Shown in pieces: positions 8,150-17,328 of a stretch of 51,015 nt of DNA. Source of the DNA: Bacteroidota bacterium. Its GTDB lineage: Bacteria > Bacteroidota > Bacteroidia > B-17B0 > Aurantibacillaceae. Under the pieces are notes generated by a model, which was not told the DNA's origin, ran no database searches, and saw only the letters and a list, made by a program, of their open reading frames with translations. A program made the position numbers and the translations under genes. Location: assembly GCA_900299295.1 (NCBI GenBank), contig OMJH01000164.1:1-51015 (forward strand). Direction: 5' to 3'. Position 1 is the first letter of the stretch. Every line of letters begins with the position of its first letter.

Positions 8150-9271
8150 CTATCGCTTATTTGCCTCCCGGATGTATTGTTCTAGGGCCATAATCATGCT
8201 TGGACATTGGGGCGTCGGTGCGTGAATATCGAGTCTGTACCCGTATTCCTTTACAGCTAACGCAGTGTTGTAACCAAAAACGGCTATACGTGTATTTCCC
8301 TGCCGAAAATTTGGGAAGTTCTTTCTAAGAGAGCGGATACCTGCAGGAGTAAAGAACACCAGGGCGTCGTAATCTAACTGGCCTTTCATATCACTTAAAT
8401 CAGCAGCTACAGTTCTGTAAAAGGTCGCTTTACTATATTGCACCTGCAATTCGTCCAAGAAATCTACAATTTGTTCGCGATGAACATCGGAAACAGGTAA
8501 CAGAAATTTTTCTTCACGATGTTTCTTAATTACGTCTACAAGATCTGTGATTGTCTGATGCCCAAAGAAAATTTTCCGCTTACGGTACTGAACATATTTT
8601 TGGAGATAATATGCAACGGACTCAGAAATGCAGAAATACTTCATGGTTTCCGGAATAACGAGCCTCATTTCAGCTGCCATGCGAAAATAATGATCTATGG
8701 CAATTCTACTCGTTAATATTACCGCATTAAAATCCAAGATATTTACTCTCTGCTGACGAAACTCTTTGGCGGCTACGCCTTCAACCATTATAAACTGTCG
8801 AAAATCAATTTTTAAATTATATTTTTTTGCCAGATCAAGATAGGGTGATTTCTCACTCTCAGGTTTGGGCTGAGACACTAAAATGCGTTTTATTTTCAAC
8901 TTTGGAAATTTTGAAATTTCCACCGGCTTTAAGACGGGCAGTTTAATTGTAATCTTCTTTGAAGATCTCTTCGTTTTTTCAAGTGCATTTACAATTGGTT
9001 GAGTTGCAACCTTTGCTTCACTTCGTTTTGTTTTTTTTAATTCAGGACTGGGCGCTGTATTTTTTAAAACTTGTTTTTTGCTAGCTGTCTTGACAATTTT
9101 TTTTGTTTTGGGCGATATTTTAATTTTTTTCGATACCGGCTTCGTCTTTCTTACTTTTACAAGCGCTTTTTTACTTGCAGTTTTTTTTAGCTTAATTTGT
9201 TTTTTCGATTTCGCAGCAGAAAAACGCTTTTTCTTTTCAATAGCTTTTTTCTTTTTTATTTTTTTAGCCAT
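8150..9271 (-). CDS. hemD: Uroporphyrinogen-III synthase with a ~127-residue lysine-rich N-terminal extension
   Basis: 373 residues. From about residue 128 (KRILVSQPKPE) the protein follows the Bacteroidota HemD pattern, including SPYLDLAKKY, VEGVAAKEFRQQ, ILTSRIAIDHYFR and FTPAGIRSLRK. HemD cyclises hydroxymethylbilane to uroporphyrinogen III in heme synthesis. Residues 1-127 are unlike HemD: by my count 44 of the first 130 residues are lysine, with Ala, Ser, Thr and Pro, resembling bacterial histone-H1-like tails. No in-frame ATG lies between the ATG at 9269-9271 and the HemD domain, so the extension is probably translated. It precedes rnpA and follows the DUF4271 gene, a common hemD neighbour in this phylum. 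Confidence 0.9.
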   Translation of the reverse strand: MAKKIKKKKAIEKKKRFSAAKSKKQIKLKKTASKKALVKVRKTKPVSKKIKISPKTKKIVKTASKKQVLKNTAPSPELKKTKRSEAKVATQPIVNALEKTKRSSKKITIKLPVLKPVEISKFPKLKIKRILVSQPKPESEKSPYLDLAKKYNLKIDFRQFIMVEGVAAKEFRQQRVNILDFNAVILTSRIAIDHYFRMAAEMRLVIPETMKYFCISESVAYYLQKYVQYRKRKIFFGHQTITDLVDVIKKHREEKFLLPVSDVHREQIVDFLDELQVQYSKATFYRTVAADLSDMKGQLDYDALVFFTPAGIRSLRKNFPNFRQGNTRIAVFGYNTALAVKEYGYRLDIHAPTPQCPSMIMALEQYIREANKR

Positions 9272-9314
9272 GAAGGAAGTGATTTGGATTCTTTAGCTTA
9301 ACTAAGCGATCGTT

Positions 9315-10079
9315 TTAATTAAAAATGATTCTAAAAATTACCATCAGGGGAAGAAACTCAACAAAACAAAGGTATAAAAAAACATGGAAAAAAGTAACAC
9401 CTCCGTTACCGAAAACGATCCCGATTCCCTTTAAAATTTGAATTAAGAAAAACAAACCGAAAACTATGATTCCCAAAAAGAAAAAAGCGTCTACATTGGT
9501 GTTCAAAAACAGGATGCAAATATCAAGGGGCAGCAAAAATAAACCAATAGCCTGGGAGGAAAGGAACAGATTAAAATTGTATTCTGCAGTGCTTCGTTGC
9601 GTATAGGTCAGCAAACCTGCAACAGAATGAATAAAAAATTTTAATAATTGAAAGGAAAGTAGGAAAAGGAAAATAGTCAAGGACTGCATTAATCTGGACA
9701 CATCCTGCAGAAATAATTTTTCTCGCAAATTAAACTGGTCAATAAATAAAGTTGCTGAAATCAAAAAAAGTATGCTGAAGGCAAGTGAAGGAAGACGTAC
9801 AACTTTAAAATCTTCCCGCTCAAGTGTTCTTGCTGAAGAAAGACTAAACAATGCACGCAACCATAGCCGGAACTTTTTTGAATATCGCACGAACGATAGA
9901 ATAAGCAGCGCAACACTAGTCCATACCAAAAAACCGTAAAAAAAATGAGTTTCATGCACAATTGGAATCTCGGTGTCATTTTTTTGCCTGAGATAATGAT
10001 CCTTTGTTATTGATTGGTGCATTAAAACACCAGTAGAATCTGATATTTCCGAAACTTTTTTAGGAAGGGTTTGAGGCAT
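9315..10079 (-). CDS. DUF4271 family integral membrane protein
   Basis: 254 residues, predicted polytopic. The first ~35 residues are hydrophilic, then hydrophobic segments occur at about 46-65, 97-115, 130-150, 170-190, 195-215 and 225-250. The sequence and its place directly upstream of hemD match the DUF4271 proteins of Bacteroidota, which have no established function; linkage to heme synthesis is suggested only by position. It starts at ATG 10077-10079 and ends 43 bases before hemD. The gap to the DUF5777 gene upstream is 19 bases, so the three genes are probably co-transcribed. Confidence 0.82.
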   Translation of the reverse strand: MPQTLPKKVSEISDSTGVLMHQSITKDHYLRQKNDTEIPIVHETHFFYGFLVWTSVALLILSFVRYSKKFRLWLRALFSLSSARTLEREDFKVVRLPSLAFSILFLISATLFIDQFNLREKLFLQDVSRLMQSLTIFLFLLSFQLLKFFIHSVAGLLTYTQRSTAEYNFNLFLSSQAIGLFLLPLDICILFLNTNVDAFFFLGIIVFGLFFLIQILKGIGIVFGNGGVTFFHVFLYLCFVEFLPLMVIFRIIFN

Positions 10080-10098
10080 CTACTATGGCTGAAATATT

Positions 10099-11046
10099 TT
10101 ATAGGTTAAAAACTCTTGAAATATTGAAACCGAATTTGAACCCTCCGCAAAGCCATTGGTCCCTACAATCAGGTATTAGATTATTCTCAAGAATTCCGCC
10201 GGCGTTTGTAAAGGTAAGGTGAAAAACATGACCGCCGGTCTCAAACTCCAATCCGATTGCAAGCGGATTTTCGTAAGGTGTAGCTTCATTATTTTTTCTG
10301 TAAGCACTCAAAATGTAATAATAGTCCGCAATGATTGCCATTCGCTTAGTCAATTTAATCCGACCCCCAAAACCTAACACAACCAATCCGTTAGTTTCTT
10401 TCGCGCTATCGTTAGTAGCGTTGGCATATTCTACAATGAAATTACGATAATGGTAGGAAGGCAGAAATTGTAATGAAAGTCGATCGCTGAATTTTCTGGC
10501 AAAAATTAGCTGTGAGAAATAATTTATGCGGTGTGAATAATTTCCCTTGTTCGGGATGATAACATTTGCGGGATACAACGCACTTTCCCGCTTTGGCGTA
10601 ATTCCGGCAGACCCATAAAAACAAACACTCAATGGAATGGAATTGTCCTGTGTCTGGTCTAAAAACCTCCATTTAAATGAACCATCAAGCAATTCATTCA
10701 TTTTACTCCTACCAAAACCCATTTGTATTTTGTCGGTTATACCAAAATCAAATGAAATCCGTATATCCGACGACTCATCAAAACCCCAGAGGGTATGCCC
10801 ACCGCCATTCGACTTTTGGGCAATATTCCCAAAACGGTGTGTCACCCTAAAGTCCACCGTTTTATGTTTTACCGTTTCAATTGTTTGGGAATTAATCAGT
10901 CGTGTTGTTTTAAAGGTAGCAAATACCGGAAAACGTTTCGAAAGGCTTAAGTTTGAATCCGTAACGAACGAAAGTAAATCGAGCTCCTGAGCAAAAAAAC
11001 TTGAAAAAAGGAAACAAAAAACTAAAATCGATTTAGCAAATTTCAT
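10099..11046 (-). CDS. DUF5777-like outer-membrane beta-barrel protein
   Basis: 315 residues from ATG 11044-11046; an upstream in-frame TTG (11076) is rejected because the signal peptide begins at MKFAKSILVF. After the signal (cleavage near FFAQE) come the conserved pieces ATFKTTRLINSQTIET, FRVTHRFGNI and FDFGITDKIQMGFGRS, which fit DUF5777 barrel proteins. The rest alternates polar and hydrophobic residues as expected for beta strands, and the protein ends in an aromatic-rich strand with terminal NL. It is the first gene of the minus-strand run with DUF4271, hemD and rnpA. A promoter (11053-11081) lies right in front of the ATG. The substrate or role is unknown. Confidence 0.78.
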   Translation of the reverse strand: MKFAKSILVFCFLFSSFFAQELDLLSFVTDSNLSLSKRFPVFATFKTTRLINSQTIETVKHKTVDFRVTHRFGNIAQKSNGGGHTLWGFDESSDIRISFDFGITDKIQMGFGRSKMNELLDGSFKWRFLDQTQDNSIPLSVCFYGSAGITPKRESALYPANVIIPNKGNYSHRINYFSQLIFARKFSDRLSLQFLPSYHYRNFIVEYANATNDSAKETNGLVVLGFGGRIKLTKRMAIIADYYYILSAYRKNNEATPYENPLAIGLEFETGGHVFHLTFTNAGGILENNLIPDCRDQWLCGGFKFGFNISRVFNL

Positions 11047-11052
11047 TCTATA

Positions 11053-11081
11053 CAAAATTACAAATTTTAGGGCCAATCAAC
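11053..11081 (-). promoter_or_regulatory. Bacteroidota promoter with near-leaderless spacing
   Basis: On the minus strand GTTG (11078-11081) is followed after 17 bases by TAATTTTG (11053-11060), a perfect TAnnTTTG. Only 6 bases separate the -7 box from the ATG of the DUF5777 gene, so the transcript would have almost no 5' leader. Confidence 0.55.
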
Positions 11082-11144
11082 GATTTAACTTATTTTCTTC
11101 ACGGAAAACAAGTATATTTCGGTACTTATTATTACAGCATCTCG

Positions 11145-14100
11145 ATGTCATTTCATAAAACAAATCGATTTGTTTTTTTATCCTTCGTCCTTGCTTTCGG
11201 TTCCCTCTTTTGCTTTTCTCAATCAAACATTAAGTTTCATAAAATTGGTATTGAAAATGGCCTGTCGCAAAACAGCGTTAATTGTATAACACAAGACAAA
11301 TTTGGTTTTTTGTGGTTCGGGACCCGCTCAGGTCTTAATAAATTTGACGGATATAATTTTTCTGTTTATCAATTCAACCCTAGGGACACAAATTCCCTTT
11401 CCGACAACTGGGTAAATTGTATTTCCAAATCTTCAAACGGAGAGATTTTAGTTGGTACCCGTTATGGAGGAATAACACGATTTAATTCAGTAACAAATAA
11501 AATAATTCGGTATCAGCATTCCATACGAAATAAAAATTCGCTTTCATCCAATACAGTTAATTGTCTGCTTGAAACCAAAGACGGAACCCTGTGGGCAGGA
11601 ACAGAGGAAGGTTTAAACTACGCCGTTTTAAATTCAGATAAATTCAACATCCTTCAAAACCCGCTCGACCCTGAGTTTTTAAAGGCAAAAATTACTTCGC
11701 TTTATTACGATAAAAAAGGTTCATTGTGGATAGGCGCTTACCTGAATGAGCTAACAGAATATCATATTCAGGAAGGGAAACTAACCCGATATGCAGACCC
11801 TGTAATTTCTACAGAAAAGTATCATGTTAACCGAATCGGAGAATTCGCCTCCGGCATATTGATGTTGGGCACTGAACGCGGGCTTCGTTTCTTTGACACC
11901 TATACACTTCGCTTTGTGAATGGATTAATAGATTATTCCGGAGCTGATTCGTTACTGAAATTTGACGTAAAAGATTTTTGTCGTGATAACCTGGGAAGAA
12001 TCTGGTGTTCGTTTCAAACGCCTGGCTCGGTCGGCATTCTTGCCTGTATTGATCCTCACACAAAAAAAATTAGTTATATCGTATCAGATGGCACTTCGCC
12101 GGATCAGCTGTCTCTGGAAAAAATCCGCGCAGTTTATAAAGACAACTCAGGAGTAATTTGGATTGGTTTTGATGATAAAGGCTTGAATTATTTTCACCCT
12201 TCCGCACAGAAATTTTTACAACTAACAAAAAATGAGGGTTCCTTCGGAAAAGCCAGCAGTGAAAATATTTTTTCAATTCATGAAGGAGATGATGGTTCGC
12301 TTTGGCTGGGAACCAGTGACAAAGGAGTGAACCATTACTATCCAAAAACGGGCAAGAACGAAGTATTAACAGGTGAAATTTTTAAAAACAATTATTGCTC
12401 GGATATTGAGCCAGGTGATAACGGACAATTATGGTTTGCTCTTGCGGGTAGCGAAGAAGAGGGAGGCGCCATCCTATATGATCCAACCAAGAAAACCTAC
12501 AAAACTTTTGATGAGGTTACAGGAATTAAAAAACCTCTTGGGTCTTACCGCGTTTCAATCATTAAAAACGAGAAGAAATATATTTGGTTTGGAACAATTG
12601 GTGCAGGCCTTTGCAGATACGAAAAAGCAACCGGAAAAATTATAAGGTTCAACCATCATGTACAAGACAAGAATAGTTTACCCGGAAATGAAATCAGCAC
12701 ACTTCTTAGAGACAATAAAGGCCGGCTTTGGGTAGGTACACGTAACGGCCTAAGCAAACTTGATGAAACGCCTCAACGATTTACCAACTTTACCTATCAG
12801 TCAGAAAACAGCAATTCGTTAAGTAGCAACAGCGTTCTTTGCCTTCACGAAGATGCAAAAAAGAATTTATGGATTGGGACAGCTCATGGCTTGAATCTAT
12901 TCAATTCAACCACCAATACATTCGAGCTAATTTCAACCGAAAACAACTTGCCAGATAACCACATTAACGGAATTTTAGAGGACGAACGTGGTGATTTGTG
13001 GTTGAGTACCAACAATGGCATTTGCAGGTATTCTCCAAAAAACAAGATTGTCAGAAGTTATTCCATCGGAGATGGTTTACAGAGTCTTGAATTTAACACC
13101 AACTCCTTTCTCCTTGGTAAAAAGGGCTACATGTATTTTGGAGGAATATCCGGTGTAAATATTTTTCATCCAGACAGTATAAGCGACAATCCGTTTATGC
13201 CTTCGGTTAAAATCACCTCCGTAGCCATTTTCGGAAAACAAATCCCTCTCGATTCAGGCGTTTTCGCCAAAAGATTAATTACACTTAACTACCAGCAAAA
13301 TTTTGTTACAATTGATTTTACCTCACTCGATTTTCTTTCCCCTCAAAAGAATCGATTTCAATGCCATCTTGAAGGCTTTGACAATGGCTGGATGAATCTT
13401 GAAACGAGAAACTCAGTCTCTTATTCAAATCTCAATCCGGGAATTTATACTTTGCGCATACGCGGCACAAATGAAGATGGTGTGTGGAGTTCGAATGAGG
13501 CAACACTAAAAATTGTGATATTACCCCCCTTTTACAAAACTATCTGGTTTTATTCCCTTGTTGGCTTATTGATAATTGGCCTAGCGTGGTTGGCATACCG
13601 ACAACGCGTGAAAAATTTCATAAAAACACAAATTGAACTTCGGGAGCAGGTAGAAATAACAACCTTTCAAATTGAAGAACAGAAAAAGGAACTCGCATTG
13701 TCACATGAGCATTTATCCAGAATCAGTGAGTTAGGTTTAATTATTGGCTCATCACTCGACCTTGAATTAATTGCGCAAACAGTTTATCACGGAATTAACG
13801 AGTTGATGGATGTGAATTCATTCGCTATCGGGATTTACATTGAAAAAGAAAAATCAATTGATTTTCGTTTTGTTTTTGACAACGGACAACGGCTTACGCC
13901 CCATTCCATTTCAATAAACAATCCAGAGAGCATCGCTGCCTGGTGCTATAACAAGAAAAAAGAAATTCACACAAAAAATTCTGACGAAATACATTCTTAT
14001 TTTTCCGGGAAACCAATTTATTTTGGAAATAAACAAGAACAATTGGAATCGTTGTTAATGATTCCATTAATGTCAGGAAAAAATTGTATTGGAATAATTA

Positions 14101-15773
14101 CAACGCAGTCTTCCCATAAAAACGCGTTTAACGAATTTTATTTACAAACCTTCCGCTCGGTAGCTGCATACGTAGCGAGCTCTTTGAATCATGCAACCTC
14201 ATATGAAATCTTACAACAATCAAAAAATGAGTTGGAAAAGTTGTCAATTGTAGCGAAAGAAACCGCGAACGCTGTAATTATAATGACCCCGGACGGAAAT
14301 ATTGAATGGGTCAACGAAGGTTATCGTAGAATGACCGGGTTTAGTTTAGAAGAGCTTAAGCAAAAAATTGGCCCAACCTTGGTAAAAGCAAGTAAGAATG
14401 AAAACATTTCATCGGTCGTGAAATCCTGTCTTGAGGAAAAAAAACCAATAACCTATGAAGCAATAAACAAAACAAAAGATGGCAGAATCATCTGGGTTCA
14501 AACTACCCTTACTCCTCTTTTTGATGAATTTGGAAACATTAAGAAATTAGTTGCAATTGACACGGACATCACTGAAATGAAACGTGCAGATGAAAAAATA
14601 AAAGCCAGTGAAAAGCAATATAAAATTTTGTTTGACAGAAATGGAGATTTTCTTTTCATCTATGATAAGGCAACCCATTATATTCTTGACTGTAACCAGA
14701 CTTTTCTTGATGTATATGGGTTTTCAAAACAAGAGTTACAATCCTTGACACCTTTTGATCTGATTCCTGAAGAAGAACACAGGAAACAGGCAGAATTGAT
14801 TGATATTTCAACCCCTGAAAATGCAAGTTACTTTACCCACATCACAAAATTTGGCAGAAAAATTTCTGTTGAAATTCGTTCAGTTGAAATTATTTTCAAC
14901 GGTAGAAATGCATGGCTAGCAATTACAAGAGATGTTACAGAGCGTAAAAAAGCTGAAGAAAAAATTACGCAGCAACGCGATATAATTGAGGCGAAAAACA
15001 AAGACATAACAGATAGTATTAATTACGCAAAGCGAATTCAGCAGGCTACACTTCCTTCGGAAATACAACTTAAAGAAACCTTTGATGATCATTTTGTTTT
15101 TTTCCGCCCGAAGGACATCGTTAGCGGTGATTTTTACTGGTTGGGAAAGTCGGAGGATGGGAAAATATTTTTTGCGGCAGCCGACTGCACAGGACACGGC
15201 GTTCCTGGTGCCATTATGAGCGTAATAGGCTCCACCAAGCTGGAAGAAATCGTTACCCATCGGCCGGTTGCAAACCCGGCTCACGCAATGGAGCAGTTAC
15301 GTTATGATATTGTGTCGATGTTAAATCATCACGGATCAGAACAACAAACGGATGACGGAATTGATATGGTGCTCTGCAGCTTTGATTTTAAACCTCAAGA
15401 AAAAAACAACGGAATACTTGAATTTGCCTGCGCGAAAAATCCGCTATGGCATATTCGTGATGGTAAATTAACTGAATATCTTCCTGACCATTTTTGTGTT
15501 GGTAAGGATGACGACACTGATAAACCCTTTACGCTTCATCGCATAGAGCTTAGAAAAGGCGACAACATTTATTTATTCAGTGACGGATTCGCTGATCAGT
15601 TCGGAGGTAAGAGTGGTAAAAAATTCAAATCAAAAAAGTTACAGGATTTGTTGTTAAGTATGCATGGAAAAACTATGGCTATTCAGCGTGAAGAGCTTGA
15701 AAAAACACTGACAGAGTGGAGTGGTGACTATATGCAAGTGGATGACATCTGTGTTGTCGGAATCCAAATTTAA
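11145..15773 (+). CDS. Transmembrane sensor phosphatase: regulator propellers, Y_Y_Y, GAF, two PAS, SpoIIE/PP2C
   Basis: 1542 residues. A signal peptide (1-25) is followed by a periplasmic sensor of two-component-regulator propeller repeats (about 30-690; recurring GLSQNSVN, LWIGT and GLNKF motifs). A Y_Y_Y domain (about 700-790) and one membrane span (about 795-815) come next. The cytoplasmic part has a coiled coil, GAF (about 860-1020), PAS (about 1035-1150), PAS (about 1155-1275), another coiled coil and a SpoIIE-type PP2C phosphatase (about 1300-1542). Its metal-binding motifs are SGDFYW, AADCTGHG, SDGFADQFGG and VDDICVVGI. There is no histidine kinase domain, unlike classical hybrid propeller regulators. 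Output is probably dephosphorylation of an anti-sigma-factor antagonist, but no such partner is in the window. Confidence 0.92.
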   Translation: MSFHKTNRFVFLSFVLAFGSLFCFSQSNIKFHKIGIENGLSQNSVNCITQDKFGFLWFGTRSGLNKFDGYNFSVYQFNPRDTNSLSDNWVNCISKSSNGEILVGTRYGGITRFNSVTNKIIRYQHSIRNKNSLSSNTVNCLLETKDGTLWAGTEEGLNYAVLNSDKFNILQNPLDPEFLKAKITSLYYDKKGSLWIGAYLNELTEYHIQEGKLTRYADPVISTEKYHVNRIGEFASGILMLGTERGLRFFDTYTLRFVNGLIDYSGADSLLKFDVKDFCRDNLGRIWCSFQTPGSVGILACIDPHTKKISYIVSDGTSPDQLSLEKIRAVYKDNSGVIWIGFDDKGLNYFHPSAQKFLQLTKNEGSFGKASSENIFSIHEGDDGSLWLGTSDKGVNHYYPKTGKNEVLTGEIFKNNYCSDIEPGDNGQLWFALAGSEEEGGAILYDPTKKTYKTFDEVTGIKKPLGSYRVSIIKNEKKYIWFGTIGAGLCRYEKATGKIIRFNHHVQDKNSLPGNEISTLLRDNKGRLWVGTRNGLSKLDETPQRFTNFTYQSENSNSLSSNSVLCLHEDAKKNLWIGTAHGLNLFNSTTNTFELISTENNLPDNHINGILEDERGDLWLSTNNGICRYSPKNKIVRSYSIGDGLQSLEFNTNSFLLGKKGYMYFGGISGVNIFHPDSISDNPFMPSVKITSVAIFGKQIPLDSGVFAKRLITLNYQQNFVTIDFTSLDFLSPQKNRFQCHLEGFDNGWMNLETRNSVSYSNLNPGIYTLRIRGTNEDGVWSSNEATLKIVILPPFYKTIWFYSLVGLLIIGLAWLAYRQRVKNFIKTQIELREQVEITTFQIEEQKKELALSHEHLSRISELGLIIGSSLDLELIAQTVYHGINELMDVNSFAIGIYIEKEKSIDFRFVFDNGQRLTPHSISINNPESIAAWCYNKKKEIHTKNSDEIHSYFSGKPIYFGNKQEQLESLLMIPLMSGKNCIGIITTQSSHKNAFNEFYLQTFRSVAAYVASSLNHATSYEILQQSKNELEKLSIVAKETANAVIIMTPDGNIEWVNEGYRRMTGFSLEELKQKIGPTLVKASKNENISSVVKSCLEEKKPITYEAINKTKDGRIIWVQTTLTPLFDEFGNIKKLVAIDTDITEMKRADEKIKASEKQYKILFDRNGDFLFIYDKATHYILDCNQTFLDVYGFSKQELQSLTPFDLIPEEEHRKQAELIDISTPENASYFTHITKFGRKISVEIRSVEIIFNGRNAWLAITRDVTERKKAEEKITQQRDIIEAKNKDITDSINYAKRIQQATLPSEIQLKETFDDHFVFFRPKDIVSGDFYWLGKSEDGKIFFAAADCTGHGVPGAIMSVIGSTKLEEIVTHRPVANPAHAMEQLRYDIVSMLNHHGSEQQTDDGIDMVLCSFDFKPQEKNNGILEFACAKNPLWHIRDGKLTEYLPDHFCVGKDDDTDKPFTLHRIELRKGDNIYLFSDGFADQFGGKSGKKFKSKKLQDLLLSMHGKTMAIQREELEKTLTEWSGDYMQVDDICVVGIQI

Positions 15774-15802
15774 CTTTAAAAGATCCTATATACTTTTTCC
15801 CT

Positions 15803-16771
15803 TTAGTAATCAAACTCCGGGCACATCACCGCCCGATTTACCGAAGGCCTCTCTTCATCTGTTCCCAAAATCGGACTGAAGCCAAAAATAGCTTCAGTTG
15901 TTGCAGGATAATAATACCTCAGCCGGTTTACCATGTATTCATACGCAAACCCCAACATCATGTTATTTTTTATCCTGATTTGCACAATTGCACTTGCTGA
16001 CACGCCCACACGATAAGTTATTCCCAAGCCTAGGCGCTTGCGAATGTATGTAATGAAGTTGGCGTCAATAAGCGGAATTTGTTTTGCAATAACACCCTGA
16101 ATTTTTAGTGCAGGAACAAAAACAAAATCGTTGGTGGATGAATGCAATCGGCATCCCATCATAATTATCGGCTGTGGAATTAAACTAGAATTGTCGCCGA
16201 GTTTTTGAGAACCTTGCTGCAATTTGTTTTTGTAAAGGTTTTTCACTGAAACATCAAAGAACACATCTCGCGAATATATTCGCCAACCCGGTATAAAATC
16301 TGGATACATGTATAAAACCGGTTTTACAAAATTGTATGCCGGATCGCTTACGCTTAGAACCGCCGAGCTAATTCCTGCACTTCGTGCCCCAGCAAAAATT
16401 CCAAATCCCATTTTCCACTTTCGCGATAACTTTAAATGAAGTGCATAATATGCATGCGCGGACTTGAAATTAAAAACGCCCAACTGATCCTGCTCAACAT
16501 AACCACCAACAGAATGAACTGCCTTGTAATTATAGTTTCTCCGCCACGAATACATTACACTGGCAAAAGTTTGTTCCGGAGCATTATCAAATCCCAGCCA
16601 TTGATATCTTTTCCCCATCCATATTTCCATACCGAGATGTGTTCCTCCATATGCGGGGTTATTCGGAAGATGATTGAGTGTGAATTGAGCGTACTGCGGC
16701 GCTTGTTGTGCTTTTGAAAATAGGCATACAATGTAAAACAGAACGAAAATAAATTTATGATGCCTCTTCAT
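15803..16771 (-). CDS. PorP/SprF family T9SS outer-membrane protein
   Basis: 322 residues. Signal peptide 1-21 (cleavage near SKAQQ). The mature start PQYAQFTLNHLPNNPAYGG is the hallmark of PorP/SprF proteins (QY..f..N....NPAyaG). The remainder is a beta-barrel pattern with GFAYEYMVNRLRYY and the late GFSPILG motif. SprF-type proteins escort particular T9SS cargo, such as SprB in gliding Flavobacteria. The gene starts 2 bases after the stop of a minimal type B cargo gene, which suggests that protein as partner (inference). It ends 29 bases from the convergent sensor-phosphatase gene. The T9SS core (PorK-N, SprA) is not in the window. Confidence 0.92.
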   Translation of the reverse strand: MKRHHKFIFVLFYIVCLFSKAQQAPQYAQFTLNHLPNNPAYGGTHLGMEIWMGKRYQWLGFDNAPEQTFASVMYSWRRNYNYKAVHSVGGYVEQDQLGVFNFKSAHAYYALHLKLSRKWKMGFGIFAGARSAGISSAVLSVSDPAYNFVKPVLYMYPDFIPGWRIYSRDVFFDVSVKNLYKNKLQQGSQKLGDNSSLIPQPIIMMGCRLHSSTNDFVFVPALKIQGVIAKQIPLIDANFITYIRKRLGLGITYRVGVSASAIVQIRIKNNMMLGFAYEYMVNRLRYYYPATTEAIFGFSPILGTDEERPSVNRAVMCPEFDY

Positions 16772-16773
16772 TT

Positions 16774-17328
16774 TTAACGTAAAATAGTTATGCTGCCGTT
16801 TTTCTTTTGCTTTCCAAAATATTTATCTGTGAATTCGGCAATGTAATAATACGTACCGTCCGGAACCGGTTGTCCGTTCCATTTTCCATCCCAACCCTCC
16901 ATATCTTTTCTGGATTCAAAAACTTTTTGTCCCCAACGATTATACACCTGAATCAAAAACTCATCATAATACCCTATATTACCAACATACCAAACATCAT
17001 TAATTCCATCGCCATTGGGAGAAAACGAAGGTGCTCCCTGCAAAAAGCAGGGCTGAGGATCGATTACCAACGTAATTGATGTATCATTTCCTGCGCTATC
17101 ATTAATGAGGATGTAATAGTTGCCCGCTTCCAGTCCGTTTTTCCAAACACCAAAAGATCCGTCCTCCCATTGCAGTTGAATGCTGCCCACTCCACCTGAT
17201 ACTGAAAGTAAGGCACTGCCTTTTACGCAGGATGCCGGAGAGGTTGTATAGGTTATTGTAAATACATTATTCTGAGAATAACATAATAACGAGAGTAGAA
17301 CCGAAAAAAAGGCAAGTATGGTTTTCAT
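16774..17328 (-). CDS. Short secreted protein with T9SS type B (gliding-motility) C-terminal domain
   Basis: 184 residues. Signal peptide 1-19, then one SprB-like repeat at about 25-95 (SPASCVKGSALLSVSGG, then LEAGNYYILINDSAGN) and a T9SS type B sorting domain at about 97-184 (FSPNGDGINDVW, VYNRWGQKVFES, WDGKWNGQPVPDGTYYY). It is therefore close to a minimal type B cargo: one repeat plus the sorting signal. Its ATG overlaps the TPR gene's stop by 4 bases and its own stop is 2 bases from the PorP/SprF start, so the three are translationally coupled. It may be a small surface partner of the adjacent SprF-like protein (inference). Confidence 0.88.
   Translation of the reverse strand: MKTILAFFSVLLSLLCYSQNNVFTITYTTSPASCVKGSALLSVSGGVGSIQLQWEDGSFGVWKNGLEAGNYYILINDSAGNDTSITLVIDPQPCFLQGAPSFSPNGDGINDVWYVGNIGYYDEFLIQVYNRWGQKVFESRKDMEGWDGKWNGQPVPDGTYYYIAEFTDKYFGKQKKNGSITILR

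Noticed and set aside
9078-9296. Plus-strand reading frame opposite the HemD extension
   Set aside because: Its Phe-rich product is what the complement of lysine-rich codons gives; the minus-strand frame is continuous with a clear HemD domain.
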